Source: Actinomycetales bacterium (lineage in GTDB: Bacteria; Actinomycetota; Actinomycetes; Actinomycetales; Cellulomonadaceae). Taken from it: a stretch of 64,000 nucleotides of DNA. Every line of letters begins with the position of its first letter. Within the stretch, counting starts at the first letter, position 1. The notes beneath the pieces are model-generated. The model saw only the letters and a program-made list of their open reading frames with translations. It searched no databases and was not told the DNA's origin. Of this stretch, positions 60,459-64,000 are shown one piece after another. The stretch is taken from positions 238,418 to 302,417 of the forward strand of contig JAHLLI010000001.1 in the NCBI GenBank assembly GCA_020444245.1. The letters run 5' to 3'. A program made the translations under genes and the position numbers.

Positions 60459-61076
60459 ATGGACGTCGACGGCCCCGGCACGGATGCGCTCGGCGGGCTC
60501 ATGCCCCCGGACGTCGACGCGTGGCGGGCCTGGCTGGCCGAGCACCACGCGACCTCCTCCGGGGTCTGGCTGGTGCTGACCCGCAAGGGCGGCACCGTGA
60601 CCCGCCTGACGTACGAGGACGCGCTGCTCGAGGCGCTGTGCGTGGGCTGGATCGACGGCCAGACCCGCCGGCGCGACGACCAGACGACGTTCCAGCGGTT
60701 CACGCCACGCCGGTCCCGCAGCCCGTGGTCGGCCAGCAACGTGGCGCGGGTCGAGCGGCTGACGGCGGAGGGCCGGATGCGCCCCGCCGGCGTCGCGGCG
60801 GTCGAGGCGGCGAAGGCCGACGGCCGCTGGGACCGCGCCTACGGCGGCGCGAGCACCGTGGAGCCTCCCCAGGACCTGCTCGACGCGCTGGCGGCCGAGC
60901 CTCGGGCGCAGGCCTGGTGGGACGTCCTGACGTCGACCAACCGCTTCGCGATCTGCTACCGCCTCCAGGACGCCAAGCGGCCGGAGACCCGCGAGCGGCG
61001 CCTGTCCCGGTTCGTCGCCGACCTGGTCGACGGCCGGCCGCCGTACCCGCAGAAGCGTCGCCCGGACGGCGTCTGA
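60459..61076 (+). CDS. YdeI/OmdA-family protein
   Basis: 205 residues from the ATG at 60459. The pattern HATSSGVWLVLTRKG, TYEDALLEALCVGWIDGQ, RFTPRRSRSPWSASNVARVERL and AYGGAS is the YdeI/bacteriocin-protection (OmdA) family. Cytoplasmic; exact function unknown. The ORF track start 12 codons upstream has no support. Next to a GNAT gene on the same strand, but 61 nt apart and probably separate. Confidence 0.85.
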   Translation: MDVDGPGTDALGGLMPPDVDAWRAWLAEHHATSSGVWLVLTRKGGTVTRLTYEDALLEALCVGWIDGQTRRRDDQTTFQRFTPRRSRSPWSASNVARVERLTAEGRMRPAGVAAVEAAKADGRWDRAYGGASTVEPPQDLLDALAAEPRAQAWWDVLTSTNRFAICYRLQDAKRPETRERRLSRFVADLVDGRPPYPQKRRPDGV

Positions 61077-61137
61077 GCGGTCGGGCGGCGCGAATATCCG
61101 CGTGACCGGGCGCCCGTCCGTCCGGCACCGTCGGGGC

Positions 61138-62253
61138 ATGGACTCCTGGACCATCACCCCGGCGCCGACGCCCGCGGGCCTCGACGACCCCGAGGCCTGG
61201 GCCCTGCACGGCATGGCCGCCGTCTCCCACGCCGTCGACGGCGCCCTCTGGGGCCACACCGACACCGCGTTCTCGGCCAGGTACCTGCTGGCCCGGCTCG
61301 GCGAGCGGACCTACGCCCGGCGGACCTTCCTCGTGGCCACCGCACCCGCCGGGGCGGGCGACCCGGACGCCGTCGTCGGCTACGCGTCGGTCATCATGCC
61401 GAACCAGGGCAACGACCACGCGGGCTTCGTCGACGTCGTGGTCCACCCGGCCCACCGCGGCGCGGGCGTGGGCACCGCCCTCCTGACCGAGGGCGAGCGC
61501 CTCGTGCGGGCCGCGGGACGCGACACCGTGATCTCGTCCAGCGAGCACCGAGGCGAACCCGCTGCCGACGCCCCGGACGCGCTGGTCGCGCCCACCGGGT
61601 CCGGCCGGATCCTGGCGACGGACCCCGGCGCGCGGTTCGCCATGGCCCACGGCTACACGCTCGGCCAGGCGGAGCGGTACTCGATGCTCGAGCTCCCGGT
61701 CGACCCGACGCACCTGGAGCGGCTGCGCGCCGACGCCGAGGCCCGTGCGGGGTCGGGCTACCGCTTGCTGCGCTGGCGGGACCGCGCGCCCGACGAGCAC
61801 GTCGCCGGGCTCGCCGTCCTCGAGACCCGGATGACCACCGACGCCCCGAACGGTGAGGTCGACTTCCGCGAGGAGGTCTGGACCGTCGAGCGGGTGCGCG
61901 ACCACGAGCAGCGGATCGCCGAGGCCAACCACGGCTTCCTGGTGGTGGCCGTCCAGCACGTCGCCACCGGCGACCTGGTCGGCTTCACGATGGTCGAGTA
62001 CGTCCTGGACGAGGACGAGCCGGTGTTCCAGGAGGACACCATCGTGCTGAGCGAGCACCGCGGGCACCGTCTGGGGATGCTGCTCAAGGCCGACATGCTC
62101 CAGTGGCTCGCCGCCGAGCGGCCCGCCGCCCGGCGGGTGCACACCTGGAACGCCGAGGAGAACGCACACATGCTGGGCATCAACGTCGCGCTGGGCTTCC
62201 GCCCGGTCGGCGTCGCCGGCATGTGGCAGAAGGTCAGCCCGACGCAGGCCTGA
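61138..62253 (+). CDS. Tandem GNAT-fold acetyltransferase
   Basis: 371 residues from the ATG at 61138 (CACCGT six bases upstream). Two GNAT modules: the first has the acetyl-CoA loop VVVHPAHRGAGVGTALL (about 100-120), complete; the second has IVLSEHRGHRLGMLLK (about 300-318), where R/Q-x-x-G-x-G/A is present as HRGHRLG. Double-GNAT proteins of this size include mycothiol synthase (MshD) and Eis-like enzymes, but MshD-specific features are not evident. Substrate unknown. Confidence 0.85.
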   Translation: MDSWTITPAPTPAGLDDPEAWALHGMAAVSHAVDGALWGHTDTAFSARYLLARLGERTYARRTFLVATAPAGAGDPDAVVGYASVIMPNQGNDHAGFVDVVVHPAHRGAGVGTALLTEGERLVRAAGRDTVISSSEHRGEPAADAPDALVAPTGSGRILATDPGARFAMAHGYTLGQAERYSMLELPVDPTHLERLRADAEARAGSGYRLLRWRDRAPDEHVAGLAVLETRMTTDAPNGEVDFREEVWTVERVRDHEQRIAEANHGFLVVAVQHVATGDLVGFTMVEYVLDEDEPVFQEDTIVLSEHRGHRLGMLLKADMLQWLAAERPAARRVHTWNAEENAHMLGINVALGFRPVGVAGMWQKVSPTQA

Positions 62254-62533
62254 GCAGCCCACGCGGATCGTGTGACGCGAGCGACGGGCGGGACGTGCGA
62301 GTCGCCTCACCCGACTCACGGGCCTCAGCCGTCACCTGATCCGCGTGGGGTGCTCGCCACCGCGCGGGCGTCGGCCGCAGCAGTCATGGGATGACATGGC
62401 GCGCCCGGCGTGAGAGACTGACCGGCGAGTGATGCGCGATCTGCGCGTCCCTACGTCGTGGAGCACCGGCGGGCGAGAGCCCGTTTCCGCCGCCGCGAGC
62501 CCCGACCTTCCCCCGCCGGAAAGGCACCCCATC

Positions 62534-64000
62534 TTGTCTGCAACCCTGTCCGAGTCCCCGTCTGCCCCCACCACCGCCGGCTTCGCCGCGCTCGGCGTGC
62601 CCCACTCGCTGGTGCGTGTGCTGTCCGCCCAGGGCATCACCGAGCCGTTCCCCATCCAGACCGCGACGCTGCCCAGCACGCTCGACGGTCTCGACGTCCT
62701 GGGCCGGGGCCGCACCGGCTCCGGCAAGACCCTGGCGTTCGCCCTGCCGATGGTCGCGCACCTGACCGGGGCCCGGGCCAAGCCCGGCCGGCCCCGCGGG
62801 CTGATCCTGGCGCCGACCCGCGAGCTGGCCAACCAGATCGCCGCGACGTTCGAGCCCCTGGCCCACGCCGTGCGGCTCCGGGTGACCACCGTCTACGGCG
62901 GGGTCTCCCAGCGCCGCCAGGAGCAGGCGCTCGCCGCCGGGGTCGACGTGATGATCGCGTGCCCCGGTCGGCTCGAAGACCTCCTCCAGCAGGGCGTGGT
63001 GTCCCTGGCCGATGTGGAGATGACCGTGCTGGACGAGGCCGACCACATGGCCGACCTTGGCTTCCTGCCCGGCGTGCGGCGCATCATGGCGGCCACTCCG
63101 CCACGCGGCCAGCGCCTGCTGTTCTCCGCGACCCTGGACCGCGGGGTCGACCAGCTCGTCCGCCAGTTCATGCACGACCCGGTGCGTCACTCGGTGGACT
63201 CCGAGGAGTCGCCGGTGGTGGCGATGACCCACCACGTGTTCACGGTCGCGGACGTCACGGCCAAGCGCGACGTGGTGCAGCGGCTCGCGTCCGGCACCGG
63301 TCGCCGGCTGCTGTTCACCCGCACCAAGCACCAGGCCAAGAAGCTGGCCAAGCAGCTCACCCAGGCCGGCATCCCGGCGGTCGACCTGCACGGCAACCTC
63401 AGCCAGCCGCAGCGCGAGCGCAACCTCGCCGCGTTCTCCGACGGCACGGTCCGGGTGATGGTCGCCACTGACATCGCGGCGCGCGGCATCCACGTCGACG
63501 ACGTCGAGCTCGTGGTGCACGTCGACCCGCCGGCCGAGCACAAGGCCTACCTGCACCGCTCCGGCCGCACCGCGCGAGCCGGCTCCGGCGGCGACGTCGT
63601 CACGATCGTGCTGCCCGAGCAGATGGGCGACGTGCGCGCCCTGACCCGGGCCGCCAAGATCACCGCGCAGCCGACGCCCGTGCACGCTCAGGCGCCGCAC
63701 CTGGTGCGGCTCGTCGGCGAGATCGCACCCGTCGTGGCACCCACCGCGCCCCCGATCTCGGGTGTGCGTGGCAGCGGCGACCGCGCCGGCTCCCGCGAGG
63801 GCGGCCCGGGCAGGTCCCGGGGCGGTCGCGGTCGACGCGGGCAGGGCTCCGGCGCCGGGCAGCGCTCCGGTGGCGCGCAGCGTCACGGCTCGGAGCAGCG
63901 GTCCGGTTCGGCGCAGCGCTCGGGCTCCGCGCCCGCCAAGGCGGGCCGGCCGGCCGCGGCACCGGGAGCCGCAGCAGCGCGGACGGGCGCGCCCTCGGGC
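62534..64000 (+). CDS. DEAD-box RNA helicase (C-terminus off window)
   Basis: Open to the right edge (489 codons), so absent from the ORF track. TTG start at 62534 with GAAAGG ten bases upstream; no better ATG or GTG exists in frame before the Q motif (FPIQTATLP). Helicase motifs: GRTGSGKT, PTRELANQ, DEAD, SATL, HGNLSQPQRE, ATDIAARGIHVD and HRSGRTARAG. From about residue 415 it becomes a low-complexity Arg/Gly/Ser/Gln tail (QRSG repeats), typical of RNA-binding extensions in actinobacterial cold-shock helicases (DeaD/RhlE type). Acts on RNA structure in ribosome assembly or mRNA decay. A 280-nt upstream gap may include a long leader. Confidence 0.93.
   Translation, partial: MSATLSESPSAPTTAGFAALGVPHSLVRVLSAQGITEPFPIQTATLPSTLDGLDVLGRGRTGSGKTLAFALPMVAHLTGARAKPGRPRGLILAPTRELANQIAATFEPLAHAVRLRVTTVYGGVSQRRQEQALAAGVDVMIACPGRLEDLLQQGVVSLADVEMTVLDEADHMADLGFLPGVRRIMAATPPRGQRLLFSATLDRGVDQLVRQFMHDPVRHSVDSEESPVVAMTHHVFTVADVTAKRDVVQRLASGTGRRLLFTRTKHQAKKLAKQLTQAGIPAVDLHGNLSQPQRERNLAAFSDGTVRVMVATDIAARGIHVDDVELVVHVDPPAEHKAYLHRSGRTARAGSGGDVVTIVLPEQMGDVRALTRAAKITAQPTPVHAQAPHLVRLVGEIAPVVAPTAPPISGVRGSGDRAGSREGGPGRSRGGRGRRGQGSGAGQRSGGAQRHGSEQRSGSAQRSGSAPAKAGRPAAAPGAAAARTGAPSG

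Noticed and set aside
57929-60739. 936-codon minus-strand ORF
   Set aside because: Antisense to the TetR and K+ channel genes, with shadow composition; the sense genes carry complete family motifs.

Overview
The window is about 73% GC by eye, almost fully coding, and dense with GTG starts and 1-4 nt gene overlaps. It reads as actinobacterial chromosome. A C50-carotenoid operon (idi-idsA-crtB-crtI-crtYe-crtYf-crtEb), an HspR/HAIR-controlled dnaK operon, a GlnX-GlnH-PknG module and a MetPS importer together suggest an actinomycete of the order Micrococcales, perhaps Cellulomonas-like. The genus is a guess. I see no prophage, insertion sequence or CRISPR array. Two edge genes are missing from the ORF track: an ABC ATPase at 1-339 (minus) and a DEAD-box helicase from 62534 to the right edge.

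Layout. 1-7620: a sugar-catabolic locus. A GntR/UTRA repressor lies between a minus-strand unit (MtnA-like isomerase, sugar-binding lipoprotein, ABC ATPase) and a plus-strand unit (class II aldolase fused to a short-chain dehydrogenase, cupin, LsrF-like thiolase, second class II aldolase). The same 13-bp palindrome (GTTGTCnGACAAC) sits in front of both units. 7684-9414: GH16-like protein and PflA. 9484-24009: a long minus-strand signalling operon in which TelA, an XpaC-like protein, a CbxX-type AAA+ ATPase, GlnX, GlnH, an unknown protein, PknG, a PP2C phosphatase, a vWA protein and an FHA protein are mostly joined by overlapping start/stop codons. A DUF1684 protein and an EAL-DICT protein follow.

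24189-32544: LLM flavin oxidoreductase, metP (frameshifted here) with metS, a TetR-controlled pair, tRNA-Ser(CGA), sirtuin, AhpD-like protein behind a CsoR-type palindrome, tadA, upp, then a 570-bp stretch without a credible gene. 32545-38421: the carotenoid operon. 38576-43566: a 1304-residue ECF sigma factor fused to a zinc-finger anti-sigma region, a membrane anchor and a large ectodomain, divergent from a degenerate GGDEF-like protein. 43677-54112: 5'-nucleotidase, hspR-dnaJ-grpE-dnaK, small proteins, ilvD. 54311-64000: penicillin-binding lipoprotein, Dabb protein, GH13 enzyme with divergent TetR and twin operators, double-RCK potassium channel, YdeI-like protein, tandem GNAT, DEAD-box helicase.

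The two most interesting systems are these. (i) The locus at 1-7620 encodes what looks like an oxidative route for a 5-deoxypentose phosphate: isomerase, then dehydrogenase, then LsrF thiolysis to DHAP and acetyl-CoA. (ii) The PknG operon joins amino-acid sensing (GlnX/GlnH) to a TerY-like vWA/PP2C/kinase group and TelA/XpaC. Many monocistronic genes here also have a TAnnnT-like hexamer exactly six bases before the start codon, which suggests leaderless transcription.
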